Assembly (NCBI RefSeq): GCF_009909235.1
Contig: NZ_JAAAPO010000001.1
Span: 845,362-909,361, forward strand
Reading direction: 5' to 3'
Source of the DNA: Novosphingobium ovatum
GTDB taxonomy: Bacteria; Pseudomonadota; Alphaproteobacteria; Sphingomonadales; Sphingomonadaceae
Length of the DNA: 64,000 bases
Shown here: positions 30,481 to 42,022 of the stretch, piece by piece
Numbering within the stretch: the stretch's first letter is position 1
Layout: each line of letters opens with the position of its first letter
The notes under the pieces: generated by a model
Database searches by the model: none
What the model was told of the DNA's origin: nothing
Seen by the model: the letters and a program-made list of their open reading frames with translations, nothing else
Program-made: the position numbers and the translations under genes

Positions 30481-31356
30481 TCAGAGCGCTTCGGCGCCAG
30501 CGATGATTTCGATGAGTTCGGTCGTGATCGCGGCCTGACGGCTGCGGTTGTACTGAATGGTCAGCTTGCTGATCAGGTCGCCGGCGTTGCGCGTGGCGTT
30601 GTCCATCGCGGTCATCGATGCACCCTGTTCGCTCGCCGCGTTCTCCAGCAACGCGCCAAACAGCTGCGTCTTGAGGTAACGCGGCAGCAGCGCGCCGAGG
30701 ATTTCTTCTTCCTCGGGCTCATACTCGACCACAGCGCCGCCGGTGGCCGCTTCGGCCTTGGGCGTGGGGACGGGGATGATCTGCTGTTCGGTCGGCTCCT
30801 GCAGCAGCGCGCTGCGGAACTTGCTGAAGAACAGGTGCGCCACGTCGAACTTGCCGGCCTCATACAGAGCGACCAGTTCATCGGCGATCTTTTCGGCCTC
30901 GCCATAACCCGGCTCGCGCACCTCGGTGGTGTCGAACTGGGCCAGAATGGCGTTGGGATATTCGCGACGGATCACCGCGCGACCCTTGCGGCCGACCAGA
31001 TAGAACAGCACCGTCTTGCCTTCGGCTTCCAGAGCCTGAGCCTTGAGACGGGCTGCCTTGAGGATGTTAGAGTTGAACGCGCCGCACAGGCCGCGGTCCG
31101 AATTGGCCACGACCAACAGATGCACCGCATCCTTGCCGGTGCCGGCCAGCAGCTTGGGGCTGTTCTCGCTCACGACGATGCGCGAGGCGATCGAGCCCAT
31201 CACTTCTGCCAGACGGGCGGCATAGGGGCGTGCGGCCTCCGCCGCGGACTGCGCCTTGCGCAGCTTCGCGGCGGCCACCATCTGCTTGGCCTTGGTGATC
31301 TTCTGGGTCGATTTGACCGAGTTGATCCGGCCCTTGAGTTCCTTGAGACTGGCCAT
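30481..31356 (-). CDS. atpG: ATP synthase F1 gamma subunit
   Basis: A 291-residue central stalk subunit: N-terminal helix [32 protein letters not shown], middle [13 protein letters not shown] and C-terminal [12 protein letters not shown]...[19 protein letters not shown] 31356 matches the family start; an in-frame TTG at 31362 would add two residues. The 190-240 region carries an insertion ([22 protein letters not shown]) seen in alphaproteobacterial forms. Confidence 0.96.
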   Translation of the reverse strand: MASLKELKGRINSVKSTQKITKAKQMVAAAKLRKAQSAAEAARPYAARLAEVMGSIASRIVVSENSPKLLAGTGKDAVHLLVVANSDRGLCGAFNSNILKAARLKAQALEAEGKTVLFYLVGRKGRAVIRREYPNAILAQFDTTEVREPGYGEAEKIADELVALYEAGKFDVAHLFFSKFRSALLQEPTEQQIIPVPTPKAEAATGGAVVEYEPEEEEILGALLPRYLKTQLFGALLENAASEQGASMTAMDNATRNAGDLISKLTIQYNRSRQAAITTELIEIIAGAEAL

Positions 31357-31386
31357 AGCCAACTACCTTTCGTAGGGCTGCCGGAC

Positions 31387-32955
<1,569 letters not shown>

Positions 32956-32980
32956 TCATCGGCCAAAACCGAAAAGGGCG

Positions 32981-33535
32981 TTAGCCCTTCATGGCCTGGG
33001 CGAGAGAATTGAGACGGGTGCGGATCGAGCTGTCGATCTGCTGGCTCCCGATGCGGACAACGAGGCCACCCAGCAGATCCGGGTCGACGCTCGCCTGAAG
33101 CTTGACGGTCTTGCCCTCGCGCGCGGCGAGCTTGGCCGACAGGGCCGACAGCTGCTCATCGCTCAACGGGTGGGCGCTGGTCACCTGCGCCGACACCTCG
33201 CCACGGGCAGCCGCCGCGATCGAGGCAAAGGCGACGATGATGTCGCTCAGGGCCGAAAGGCGGCGATTGCCCGCCAACACGCCCAGAAAGTTCTTGGTCA
33301 GATCAGACAGGCCCAGCAGGGCGGCCACGCCATCGACCGCACGGGCGGCCGCATCGCGGGTGATCTGCGGATTGCGAATCAGCGCGGACAGATCCTCCGA
33401 GCCGGCGATTGCCTGACCCAGCGTCTCGAGATCCGCCTCCACGGCGCTCACGGCGCCCTTTTCACTGGCCAGTTCGAACAGGGCAGCAGCGTAACGCCCT
33501 TGCAGACTGGCGGTAATGCCGGCGGAATTCTCCAC
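32981..33535 (-). CDS. atpH: ATP synthase F1 delta subunit
   Basis: A 184-residue peripheral-stalk connector. Family features: [26 protein letters not shown], and [31 protein letters not shown] 33535 is the likely start ([15 protein letters not shown]), with AGGGGA eight bases upstream; the frame stays open about 860 bases further but without family resemblance. First gene of atpHAGDC. Confidence 0.94.
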   Translation of the reverse strand: MENSAGITASLQGRYAAALFELASEKGAVSAVEADLETLGQAIAGSEDLSALIRNPQITRDAAARAVDGVAALLGLSDLTKNFLGVLAGNRRLSALSDIIVAFASIAAAARGEVSAQVTSAHPLSDEQLSALSAKLAAREGKTVKLQASVDPDLLGGLVVRIGSQQIDSSIRTRLNSLAQAMKG

Positions 33536-33916
33536 GCGCGTCGGTCCCCTCTTGCCGGTTCGCCCCATGCCCGCCAGCCTCTTTGCCGGACGGTCAGGAG
33601 CCAATAGTCGCTGACGGGTGAACTGCCGCGCAACCTGCGTGACAACCCTCAGTTCGCGGCGCGCATAGCGATGAATAGGAATGGATGCAAGCGGGGCGGG
33701 ACCATTCCCTCCAATCTGTGCCCCATTCCGATCCCACGGTGGCGCGGATGCACCGCCCCTTTGGCGCGATTGCCCGGATTTTGCGGTTTGCCGGCGGGCG
33801 TGCAAGGGGTGGGGTTGCCATGATGTTCCGATTGGGCGCATCATCGTGCCAATGGGGCGGCGCGTCCCGATTCGATTCACCGCGCGTTCAGATCCGCGCG
33901 CCTTTGGGAGCCTGCC
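33536..33916. other. Intergenic region between atp operon and ogt, with no gene seen
   Basis: The 381 bases contain the candidate atp promoter (separate entry). Open frames reading left are extensions of the atpH frame and have no recognisable content. Two short copies of CCATTCC occur at about 33702 and 33721. No RNA gene was recognised. Confidence 0.5.
33662..33690 (-). promoter_or_regulatory. Candidate sigma-70 promoter of the atp operon
   Basis: On the minus strand: -35 TTGCAT, 17-base spacer, -10 TATGCG. It lies about 127 bases upstream of the atpH start. Spacing is ideal and the elements are moderate matches. Confidence 0.4.
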
Positions 33917-34447
33917 ATGGAGGGGAACCGTAACAGATCCGGGGGTGGTGCGGCAGAGGTGATCCGCCATGCCATCGTCCCCACCGCGTTGGGCAAGGTG
34001 TTGATTGCGGCCAGTTCGCGCGGGATATGCCGCGTCGCCTTTGCCGAGGGGGCGGACAGTTTGGCCGCACACTATCCCGGCGCGCGGGTGGAGGCGGGGG
34101 CTGATGACGCTTTTGCCGCATGGGTGGCCGCCGTTGTCGCCGTGGTTGAGGGGCGGGGGGATGGGGCGGACGTGCCGCTGGACCTGCGCGGCACGGCTTT
34201 TCAACAGAATGTGTGGGCGGCGCTGCGTGCCATTCCGTCTGGTGAAACGCGCAGCTATGCACAGGTAGCCGCCGCCATCGGCCAGCCGGACGCGGCGCGG
34301 GCGGTGGGCACGGCCAATGGTGCCAATCCGGTGGCGGTGCTGGTGCCGTGTCATCGCGTCCTGCGCGGCGATGGCGCGATGGGCGGTTACCACTGGGGCG
34401 TGGAGATCAAGCGCGCCCTGCTGCGCCGCGAGGGCGTGGCGGTTTAG
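33917..34447 (+). CDS. ogt: Methylated-DNA-protein-cysteine methyltransferase
   Basis: A 176-residue O6-alkylguanine repair protein. The active site is Cys145 in [20 protein letters not shown], with [24 protein letters not shown] upstream for DNA binding. It transfers the alkyl group to its own cysteine. It is a single-domain form without the Ada N-terminal sensor. Convergent with priA, separated by 30 bases containing a duplicated short palindrome. Confidence 0.92.
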   Translation: MEGNRNRSGGGAAEVIRHAIVPTALGKVLIAASSRGICRVAFAEGADSLAAHYPGARVEAGADDAFAAWVAAVVAVVEGRGDGADVPLDLRGTAFQQNVWAALRAIPSGETRSYAQVAAAIGQPDAARAVGTANGANPVAVLVPCHRVLRGDGAMGGYHWGVEIKRALLRREGVAV

Positions 34448-34476
34448 CCGCCCTTGAATGACGCGGTTTAGCCGCC
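34439..34476. repeat. Direct repeat of a 14-bp palindromic sequence between ogt and priA
   Basis: GCGGTTTAGCCGCC occurs at 34439-34452 and 34463-34476. Each copy pairs GGCGG with CCGCC. The first copy includes the ogt stop codon. It may act as a bidirectional terminator or reflect a short duplication. Confidence 0.65.
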
Positions 34477-34477
34477 C

Positions 34478-36649
34478 CTATACAAAGGAGTATGGGTCGA
34501 TATCGACGCCGACCCGGACGCTGGCGGGGAATTTCAGCCCGCCCAGCCATTCGCGGATGATCTTTTGCAATTCGGCGCTGCGCCGCGCGTTGATCAACAG
34601 GCGATAGCGATAGCGGCCCCGCAACAATGACAGCGGTGCGGGCGCGGGGCCATGCACCGCCACATCGGGCAGGTTGGGCCGCGTGCCGCCAATGGCGCGG
34701 GCGGCCTCGCGGGCTTCGGCCTCATCCTCGCTGGAAACGATGATCGCGGCCCAGCGGCCAAAGGGCGGGGCGTGGGCGGCGCGGCGGCCTTCGGTTTCGG
34801 CGGTGTAAAAGGCGTCGCGGTCGCCCGCCGCCAAGGCGGCGATCACCGGCGCCTTGGGGTGGCGGGTCTGGATCACCACCTCGCCCGGCTTTTCCCCACG
34901 GCCCGCGCGGCCCGCCACCTGCGCGATCTGTTGATAGGTGCGCTCGCCCGCGCGCAGGTCGCCGCCCTCCAGCCCCAGATCGGCGTCGATCACCCCCACC
35001 AGCGTCAGTTCCGGAAAGTGATAGCCCTTGGTCACCAATTGCGTGCCCACGATCACATCCACCATGCCTTCCTGCGCGGCAGTGACGAAATCGCCGATCT
35101 TTTCGGGCGAGTTCAGCGTGTCCGATGTGGCCAGCAAGACCCGCGCCTCGGGCAGGATTTCGCGCACTTCGTCGGCAATGCGTTCGACGCCGGGGCCGCA
35201 GGCGACCAGACAATCGGCCTCGCCGCATTCGGGGCAGGCGGTGGGCATGGGCTGTTCCTGCCCGCAATGGTGACAGGCCAGCCGCCGCGACAGGCGGTGT
35301 TCGACCAGCCACGCGCTGCAGGTGTTGCATTCAAACCGATGGCCGCAGGACCGGCACAGCGTCAGCGGCGCGTAACCACGCCGGTTCAAAAACAACAGCG
35401 ATTGTTCCCCGCGCTCCAGCCGGGCCTTCAACGCCTCGACCAGCGGGGGGGCGATCCAGTGGTTGCGCTCCGGCGGTTGCTGGGTCAGGTCGCAGATCTG
35501 GATGTCGGGCAATTGCGCCCCGCCAAAACGGTCGGGCAGGACGATACGCTTATATACGCCCGCCTCGGCCAGAGTCATGCTTTCCAGCGCCGGGGTGGCG
35601 CTGGCCAGCACCACCGGGATGCTCTCGAACCGGGCGCGGATCACCGCCACGTCGCGCGCGTTATAGCGCACGCCCTCGTCCTGTTTGAACGACACCTCAT
35701 GCGCTTCGTCGACGACGATCAGGCCCAGCCGCGCAAAGGGCAGGAACAGTGCCGAGCGCGCGCCCACCACCACCTGCGCCTGACCGCTGGCGATGGCGCG
35801 CCATGCGCGGCGGCGTTCGGCGGCCTTGAGGCTGGAGTGCCACAGGACGGGGGTGACGCCAAAGCGGTCCTCGAAACGGTGGAGGAAGTTTTGTGTCAGG
35901 GCGATTTCGGGCAGCAGCACCAGCACCTGACGACCCATGCGGATCGCCTGCGCCACCGCCTCGAAATAGGTTTCGGTCTTGCCCGAACCGGTCACGCCAT
36001 CCAGCAGGAACGGGGCAAAGCCGCTGGTCGCCACCGCCGCCACCATCTCGTCCGCGGCCGCCTGTTGGCCAGCCGACAGGGCAGGGACGTCATGGTCTGG
36101 ATCGGCGGCGGGATAGGGGCGGTCCAGATCCACCTGCACCGCCTGCAACAGGCCAACCCCCACCATGCCGCGCAGCACGCCTTCGGTCACGCCCGACATT
36201 TCGGCCAGTTCGCGCATGGTGGCCTGTTCGCCCGCCAGCCGCTCGATCGCGGCGGCGCGTTGCGGGGTCAGGCGGGCGGGGGGCTGGGCGTCGCTGGCCA
36301 GCCGGTATTCGGTCATCGTCCGCCCGCCCTGCAACGCGGCGGTGGAGGACAAAGCCATCCGCGCCACCGAGGCCAGCGAGGCGCAGTAGTAATCCGCCGT
36401 CCATTCGATCAACCGCCGCAGTGGCGCAGACAGCGGCGGCACCGGCAAGACCTGCAACAGGTTGCGCAGGCGGTTGTCGCCCACCTCCTCGGTCGGCAGG
36501 CGTTCGGGTTCCCACACGATGCCGATGATCTGGCGTGGGCCCAATGGGGCGACCACCACGCTGCCATGCTCAACGCTCATCCCGTGCGGGACGCGATAGT
36601 CCAGCACCGGCAGGGCGGCGTTCAACACAAGCAGGCGGGCGCGGGTCAT
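34478..36649 (-). CDS. priA: Primosomal protein N' (replication restart helicase)
   Basis: A 723-residue helicase. Walker A is DGVTGSGKTETY, Walker B DEAH in VVDEAHEVSFKQ. Zinc-binding cysteines in CRSCGHRFECNTC and CHHCGQEQ...CPECGEADC sit between the helicase lobes. It reloads the replisome at stalled forks. ATG 36649 starts the conserved MTRARLLVLNAALPV; the frame extends 24 codons further without family support. Confidence 0.95.
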   Translation of the reverse strand: MTRARLLVLNAALPVLDYRVPHGMSVEHGSVVVAPLGPRQIIGIVWEPERLPTEEVGDNRLRNLLQVLPVPPLSAPLRRLIEWTADYYCASLASVARMALSSTAALQGGRTMTEYRLASDAQPPARLTPQRAAAIERLAGEQATMRELAEMSGVTEGVLRGMVGVGLLQAVQVDLDRPYPAADPDHDVPALSAGQQAAADEMVAAVATSGFAPFLLDGVTGSGKTETYFEAVAQAIRMGRQVLVLLPEIALTQNFLHRFEDRFGVTPVLWHSSLKAAERRRAWRAIASGQAQVVVGARSALFLPFARLGLIVVDEAHEVSFKQDEGVRYNARDVAVIRARFESIPVVLASATPALESMTLAEAGVYKRIVLPDRFGGAQLPDIQICDLTQQPPERNHWIAPPLVEALKARLERGEQSLLFLNRRGYAPLTLCRSCGHRFECNTCSAWLVEHRLSRRLACHHCGQEQPMPTACPECGEADCLVACGPGVERIADEVREILPEARVLLATSDTLNSPEKIGDFVTAAQEGMVDVIVGTQLVTKGYHFPELTLVGVIDADLGLEGGDLRAGERTYQQIAQVAGRAGRGEKPGEVVIQTRHPKAPVIAALAAGDRDAFYTAETEGRRAAHAPPFGRWAAIIVSSEDEAEAREAARAIGGTRPNLPDVAVHGPAPAPLSLLRGRYRYRLLINARRSAELQKIIREWLGGLKFPASVRVGVDIDPYSFV

Positions 36650-36740
36650 GCCTGTCCTATGCGCAAGCCCGCCGCGCGCGACAAGGGGCCGCTTGGTGCT
36701 TGCCCCCAACCCTTGCACCAAAAGGGTGCCGAAAGGGGGC

Positions 36741-36769
36741 TTGGGTTAGCGCGCGCACCTGCCTATAGG
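36741..36769 (+). promoter_or_regulatory. Candidate promoter of the transaldolase gene
   Basis: -35 TTGGGT at 36741-36746, 17-base spacer, -10 TATAGG at 36764-36769. An imperfect hairpin CTATAGGCTGG/CCAGCCATAG overlaps the -10 (36763-36786). Match quality is moderate. Confidence 0.35.
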
Positions 36770-36837
36770 CTGGCCGCCAGCCATAGACAGAATCGCGCCC
36801 GCCCTCCCGTGGCGTGACAACCAAAGGGGACACCCCA

Positions 36838-37488
36838 ATGAAGTTCTTCGTCGACACCGCCGAAATCGCCGACATCAAGGATCTGGCCGCCACCGGCCTG
36901 CTGGACGGCGTGACCACCAACCCGTCGCTGATCGCCAAGTCGGGCCGCGATTTCCTGGAAGTGACCAAGGAAATCTGCGCCATTGTCGATGGCCCGGTGT
37001 CGGCCGAAGTCATCAGCCTGGACCACGAAGGCATGATGCGCGAGGCTGAAATCCTGCGCAAGATCGCCGACAATGTTTGCATCAAGGTGCCGCTGACGAT
37101 CGACGGCCTCAAGACCTGCAAGGCGCTGACCTCGGACGGCACCAAGGTCAATGTGACGCTGTGCTTCTCGGCCAATCAGGCGCTGCTGGCGGCCAAGGCG
37201 GGCGCCTCGTTCATCTCGCCCTTCATCGGCCGCCATGACGACAACGGCTTTGACGGGCTGGACCTGATCCGCGACATCCGTCTGATCTATGACAACTATG
37301 CGTATGAAACCGAGATCCTTGCTGCCAGCATCCGCCACGGCGTGCATGTGCTGGAATGCGCCAAGATCGGTGCCGACGTGATGACCGCCCCCCCGGCGGT
37401 GATCAAGGGCCTGTTCAAGCACATCCTGACCGACAAGGGCATCGAAGGTTTCCTTGCCGACTGGGCCAAGACCGGTCAGAAGCTGTAA
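36838..37488 (+). CDS. tal: Transaldolase, short (TalC/fructose-6-phosphate aldolase-like) type
   Basis: A 216-residue single-domain TIM barrel. N-terminus [29 protein letters not shown] and the Schiff-base lysine Lys83 in CIKVPLT place it in the short transaldolase/FSA group. It likely shuttles dihydroxyacetone units in the pentose phosphate pathway; FSA activity cannot be excluded. RBS AAAGGGGA upstream. It lies 28 bases before cobT. Confidence 0.92.
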   Translation: MKFFVDTAEIADIKDLAATGLLDGVTTNPSLIAKSGRDFLEVTKEICAIVDGPVSAEVISLDHEGMMREAEILRKIADNVCIKVPLTIDGLKTCKALTSDGTKVNVTLCFSANQALLAAKAGASFISPFIGRHDDNGFDGLDLIRDIRLIYDNYAYETEILAASIRHGVHVLECAKIGADVMTAPPAVIKGLFKHILTDKGIEGFLADWAKTGQKL

Positions 37489-37516
37489 GTTGATATTGTA
37501 AAGACGGATCAGGGCA

Positions 37517-39331
37517 TTGGCGGACGAAACTCCTCTCGACAGGTTCAAGGCGGCATTGACGGGCGCATCGCGCGCCATTGCCGACAATCCAGAGGTGGAG
37601 ATCACATGGACCGCCGATGCCCCGGTTCTGGCCGGCACGCATATGCGCGTGCCGATGCCCGGCCGCAGCATCCCGCGTGCCGCGGCGATGGAGGCGCGCG
37701 GTTTTGCCGACAGCTACGCGCTGAAGCTGCATCACCATAATGAGGTGTTGCACCGCCGCAATGCCCCCTCCGAACCCGCCGCCCGCGCCTGTTATGACGC
37801 GGTTGAGATGGTGCGGTACGAGGCGATCGGCAGCAATGATTATGCCGGGATGCGCGACAATCTGGACGCGGCGCTGATGGTGCGGATGGGCGCGGACCCG
37901 ATCACCCGCGCCGCCCGCCCCGAGGAAGTGCCGATGCAGGCCGCGCTGGCGCTGATGCTGCGCGAGAAGCTGACCGGCCAGCCGGTGCCCGAGGCCGCCC
38001 GCATGGGCGTCGAGATGATGCGCAAGTGGATCAGCGAACGCGCAGGCGCGGATTTTGACGCTTTGGCCGCCAATTTGCAGGACCAGCAGGCGTTTCAGGC
38101 CGTGACACTGGACATGCTGCGCCATCTGGACCTGACCTTGCCTTTGCCCACGGATGAGCCGGGCAATGACGAGGATAATGACGAGGCCGAGGACGAGCAG
38201 GAACAGGACGAGGGCGAGGAGCAGGCGGGGCAGGAGCAGCAGCCCGTCGAGATGGCCGCCGAGCGCCGCGAGGGCGATGATCAGGGCGAGGCCGAAGAGC
38301 AGACCGAGGTCGACGACGACGCCAACACCGACGAGGAGGCGCAGGAGGCCGAGGAGGGCATGTTGCCCGTCCGCCCCAACCGCCCCTGGACCGATCTGCC
38401 CGCCGATTTCGACTATACCGTCTTTAGCGACAAATTTGACGAGGTGGTCTCGGCCACTGACCTGTGTGACGATGATGAACTGGGCCGGTTGCGCGCCTAT
38501 CTGGACGCGCAGCTCAAGGGGTTGCAGGGCATCGTCACCCGTCTGGCCAACCGTTTGCAGCGCCGCCTGATGGCGCAACAGAACCGCAGTTGGGATTTCG
38601 ATCAGGAGGAGGGCATTCTGGATGCCGCCCGCCTGTCGCGGATCGTCGTCGCGCCCGGTTCCTCGCTGTCGTACAAGGTGGAGCGCGACATCGAGTTCAA
38701 GGACACGATCGTCACGCTGCTCATCGACAATTCCGGGTCGATGCGCGGCCGCCCGATCAGCATCGCGGCGATTTCGGCCGACGTGCTGGCGCGCACGCTG
38801 GAACGTTGCGGCGTCAAGACCGAGATTCTGGGCTTTACCACCCGTGCGTGGAAGGGCGGGCAAAGCCGTGAGGCGTGGCTGGCGGCGGGCAAGCCCGCGC
38901 ATCCGGGCCGGTTGAACGATTTGCGCCATATCGTGTATAAAAAGGCCGATGAGCCGTGGCGCCGGGCGCGCAAGAACCTTGGCCTGATGATGCGCGAGGG
39001 GCTGCTCAAGGAAAACATCGACGGCGAGGCGCTGAAATGGGCGCATGACCGCCTGCTGGCCCGGCCCGAGGATCGCCGCATCCTGATGGTGATTTCGGAC
39101 GGCGCGCCGGTGGATGACTCGACGCTGTCGGTCAATGCGGCGGGCTATCTGGAACTGCATCTGCGGCGAATCATCGACTGGATCGAAAAGAAATCGCCCG
39201 TGCAACTGGTGGCGATTGGCATCGGCCATGATGTCACCCGCTATTACCGCCGCGCCGTGACGATCATGGATGTTGAACAATTGGGCGGCACAATGATCGA
39301 ACAATTGGCCGCGCTGTTCGAGGACGAATAG
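37517..39331 (+). CDS. cobT: Cobaltochelatase subunit CobT
   Basis: A 604-residue protein that starts at TTG 37517 with AGGG just upstream. N-terminal CobT domain, an acidic linker (about 210-285, mostly Glu/Asp/Gln), and a C-terminal von Willebrand A domain with the MIDAS motif DNSGSM at 404-409 and [17 protein letters not shown]. With CobN and CobS it inserts cobalt in the aerobic cobalamin pathway. CobS and CobN are not in the window. TTG start and no obvious B12 riboswitch nearby. Confidence 0.92.
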   Translation: MADETPLDRFKAALTGASRAIADNPEVEITWTADAPVLAGTHMRVPMPGRSIPRAAAMEARGFADSYALKLHHHNEVLHRRNAPSEPAARACYDAVEMVRYEAIGSNDYAGMRDNLDAALMVRMGADPITRAARPEEVPMQAALALMLREKLTGQPVPEAARMGVEMMRKWISERAGADFDALAANLQDQQAFQAVTLDMLRHLDLTLPLPTDEPGNDEDNDEAEDEQEQDEGEEQAGQEQQPVEMAAERREGDDQGEAEEQTEVDDDANTDEEAQEAEEGMLPVRPNRPWTDLPADFDYTVFSDKFDEVVSATDLCDDDELGRLRAYLDAQLKGLQGIVTRLANRLQRRLMAQQNRSWDFDQEEGILDAARLSRIVVAPGSSLSYKVERDIEFKDTIVTLLIDNSGSMRGRPISIAAISADVLARTLERCGVKTEILGFTTRAWKGGQSREAWLAAGKPAHPGRLNDLRHIVYKKADEPWRRARKNLGLMMREGLLKENIDGEALKWAHDRLLARPEDRRILMVISDGAPVDDSTLSVNAAGYLELHLRRIIDWIEKKSPVQLVAIGIGHDVTRYYRRAVTIMDVEQLGGTMIEQLAALFEDE

Positions 39332-39360
39332 TTTTTCTTGCCGCGCCCCGCCACCGGGCA

Positions 39361-39388
39361 TAGCCTTCGTAAAAATACGGAGGGGCTA
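39361..39388 (+). promoter_or_regulatory. Hairpin masking the RBS of the secreted-protein gene
   Basis: TAGCCTTCGTA pairs with TACGGA-GG-GGCTA around an AAAA loop. The 3' arm contains the whole Shine-Dalgarno GGAGGGG (39379-39385) and reaches the A of ATG 39388. Such a structure could lower or regulate translation (thermosensor or coupling to cobT translation). The fold is predicted by eye only. Confidence 0.4.
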
Positions 39389-40470
39389 TGGCGGGGCAAC
39401 GGAGCGGTCGCAAGGTGCTGTGGGGCCTGATTGGGGCCTTGTGGCTGGCAACAGGCGGGTGGGCCAGTGCCCAGCCGAGGCCAGCGACCGTTGCTGTTCA
39501 GCCTGTGCCTGTAACGCCTGATTCAGCCACGCCTGGGCGCGCGCTGATCCTGCCCGCGCTTTCTCCGGTGCGGATGGTGCTGTTGTCCGAATTGTCCAGC
39601 GCGCGCAACCGGCCCGGCGATGCCTTTCCGGTGCGTCTGGCCGCGCCTTTGGTGGTGGGCGGTGTAGTGGTGGTGCCTGCTGGCGCGCTGGGCGTGGGCG
39701 AGGTGGTCGAGGCCAAGCGCGCCACCAATGGCGGCGGGCCGGGGGTGCTGATCATCGCGGTGCGCTATATCGAACAGGGCGGGCGGCAGATCCGCCTGCG
39801 CTCGACCGAGGCGGAAACGGTGGGCGAGGACCGGGTCGCGCAGATCGACCGGTCAACCACCCGGCATTCGCTGTTGGCGGTCAGCCCCACGGCGGCCGCG
39901 CGCGGGATGATCGGCGCGGTGACCAAGGGCGGCGAGATCGCGCTGGGCGCGGGCAGCGGCATCATCGCGCGCACCATGGAGGCTGTCGATTTCACCCCGC
40001 CGCCGCCCCCTGTCGCGATAGAGCCGCCGCATCCCGCGCGGCGCCCCAATGGCCTGCCCATGCCGCCGCGCGGATCGGGGCTGGTGGTGTTCTTCCGTCC
40101 CGGATCGATGAATTGGGCCGGGATCGGCTGCACGGTCAAGGAAGAGGGGCAAAAGGTCAGCTCGCTGGGCAATGGGCGCTGGTTTGCCATGGTTGCGCGG
40201 CCGGGCCTGCACACGTTCCGGGTGACGGGGGAAACCACGGACGAATTGCGGATGGAGGTGGAGCCGGACGAAACCCGCTTTGTCGTGTGTCGCATGCGGA
40301 TGAGCGCGCTGATCGCCCGCCCCTTTATCCGCCCGGCCGATGAGGGCGAGTTTCTGGGCCAGCGGCTGAAGCCGGTGGATGCTGATGACATGGGCGCGGC
40401 CCAGCCCCATGGCTATGCCCTGCGACCCGACCGTGTGCCCGATGGACCGATTGGCCCGCCGCGCCCGTGA
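39388..40470 (+). CDS. Secreted protein with DUF2846-like C-terminal part
   Basis: A 360-residue protein with a signal peptide (VLWGLIGALWLATGGWASA followed by QPRPA). The middle has beta-rich sequence (RMVLLSELSSARNRPGDAFPVRLA...) that recalls beta-barrel/TrbI-like stretches, then Pro-rich linker PPPPPVAIEPPHPARRP. The C-terminal part (GLVVFFRPGSMNWAGIGC...GRWFAMVARPGLHTFRV) resembles DUF2846. Function unknown. It starts 56 bases after cobT. Confidence 0.7.
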   Translation: MAGQRSGRKVLWGLIGALWLATGGWASAQPRPATVAVQPVPVTPDSATPGRALILPALSPVRMVLLSELSSARNRPGDAFPVRLAAPLVVGGVVVVPAGALGVGEVVEAKRATNGGGPGVLIIAVRYIEQGGRQIRLRSTEAETVGEDRVAQIDRSTTRHSLLAVSPTAAARGMIGAVTKGGEIALGAGSGIIARTMEAVDFTPPPPPVAIEPPHPARRPNGLPMPPRGSGLVVFFRPGSMNWAGIGCTVKEEGQKVSSLGNGRWFAMVARPGLHTFRVTGETTDELRMEVEPDETRFVVCRMRMSALIARPFIRPADEGEFLGQRLKPVDADDMGAAQPHGYALRPDRVPDGPIGPPRP

Positions 40471-40510
40471 ACACTTGACGTTTGGGGCGCGGCTTGCCAA
40501 CCGGCAGGGC

Positions 40511-41986
40511 ATGAGTGATGCCAGTCCCTTGCAGCTGTTCAACAGCCTGACCCGCCAAGTCGAACCGTTCCAGCCCGTCCATGAGGGCGAGGCGCGCGTC
40601 TATTCCTGCGGGCCAACGGTCTATAACTACCCGCATATCGGCAATATGCGGGCCTATGTCTTTGCCGATGTGCTGGGGCGGACGCTGTCGTACAAGGGGT
40701 ACCGGCTGACGCATGTGATCAACATCACCGATGTTGGGCACCTGACCGATGACGCCGACGCGGGCGAGGACAAGATGGAAAAGATGGCGCGCCAACAGGC
40801 GCAATCCATCTGGGACATCGCCGAGCATTACAAGCAGGCCTATTGGGCGGACATTCGCGCGCTGAACATCCGTCAGCCCGCCAAATGGACGATCGCCACC
40901 GATTACGTGCCGCAGATGATTGAATTCGCGCAAAAGATCGCGGACAAGCATTGCTATCAACTGGACAGCGGGCTGTATTTCGATGTGTCCACGGTGGCCG
41001 ATTACGGCCGTCTGGCCCGCGCCCAGACCGAGGATGGCGAGGGCCGGATCGAGGCGGTCGATGGCAAGCGCAATCAGGCCGATTTTGCCATCTGGCGCAA
41101 GACGCCCGATGGCGAGAAGCGGCAGATGGAATGGGATTCCCCGTGGGGCCGTGGCGCGCCGGGCTGGCATCTGGAATGCTCGGTCATGTCGGGCGAGGTG
41201 CTGGGCTTTCCGTTCGACATCCACACCGGCGGCATTGACCACCGCGAAATCCACCACCCCAACGAAATCGCCCAGAATCAGGCGGTGTGCTGCACCGGTG
41301 GGCTGGACGAGCCCGCACATTCGGGCGCGCGGATGTGGATGCACAACAATTTCCTGGTCGAACGCAGCGGCAAGATGAGCAAGTCTTCGGGCGAGTTCCT
41401 GCGGCTGCAATTGCTGATCGACAAGGGCTTTCACCCGCTGGCCTATCGCATGATGTGCCTGCAGGCGCATTACCGGTCAGAGCTGGAGTTCAGCTGGGAC
41501 GGGCTGAACGCGGCGTTGGTGCGGTTGAAGCGGCTGTTGATGGCGGTGAGCCTGTTGCGGACGCAGGCCGGGGCCGAAACCGCCGAGGCGTGGGGGCCCA
41601 AGATTGCCCCCGCCATGGACAAATTTGCCGCCGCGATCAGCGATGATCTGAACACGCCGGTCGCGCTGACCGCGCTGGAGGAGGTGATCGCCACCAAGAA
41701 GGTGCCCGCCGCCGAAAAACTGGCGGCCATTGGCGTGATCGACGGCGTGCTGGGGCTGAACCTGATGGAGCTGGCGCGTGAGGACCTGCGCCTGCGTCCC
41801 AAGGCCGCCACCATCACCGAGGACGCGATCGAGGCCATCCAGGCCGAGCGCAAGGCAGCGCGGGCCGAGAAGGACTTTGCCCGGCTGGATGCCCTGCGCG
41901 ACGAACTGGGCACGCAGGGCGTGGCGGTGATGGATGGCGATCCGTTGGGCTGGGAATGGAACCTGGCGTTTTTCCTGCAGGGGTGA
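40511..41986 (+). CDS. cysS: Cysteinyl-tRNA synthetase
   Basis: A 491-residue class I synthetase. The HIGH-type motif is PHIGNMRAY, preceded by YSCGPTVYNYPHIG with the zinc ligand cysteine; KMSKS occurs as GKMSKSSGEF. Zinc ligands also include C in ECSVMS and the HPNEIAQ region. It charges tRNA-Cys. ATG 40511 follows the secreted-protein stop by 40 bases. Confidence 0.96.
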   Translation: MSDASPLQLFNSLTRQVEPFQPVHEGEARVYSCGPTVYNYPHIGNMRAYVFADVLGRTLSYKGYRLTHVINITDVGHLTDDADAGEDKMEKMARQQAQSIWDIAEHYKQAYWADIRALNIRQPAKWTIATDYVPQMIEFAQKIADKHCYQLDSGLYFDVSTVADYGRLARAQTEDGEGRIEAVDGKRNQADFAIWRKTPDGEKRQMEWDSPWGRGAPGWHLECSVMSGEVLGFPFDIHTGGIDHREIHHPNEIAQNQAVCCTGGLDEPAHSGARMWMHNNFLVERSGKMSKSSGEFLRLQLLIDKGFHPLAYRMMCLQAHYRSELEFSWDGLNAALVRLKRLLMAVSLLRTQAGAETAEAWGPKIAPAMDKFAAAISDDLNTPVALTALEEVIATKKVPAAEKLAAIGVIDGVLGLNLMELAREDLRLRPKAATITEDAIEAIQAERKAARAEKDFARLDALRDELGTQGVAVMDGDPLGWEWNLAFFLQG

Positions 41987-42022
41987 TGGCGGGTGTGATG
42001 GCCCGCGCCGGTTATGGTCAGC

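Noticed and set aside
33536..34393. Extension of the atpH frame to 470 codons
   Set aside because: Only the last 184 residues resemble the delta subunit; the rest crosses the promoter and the ogt coding region.
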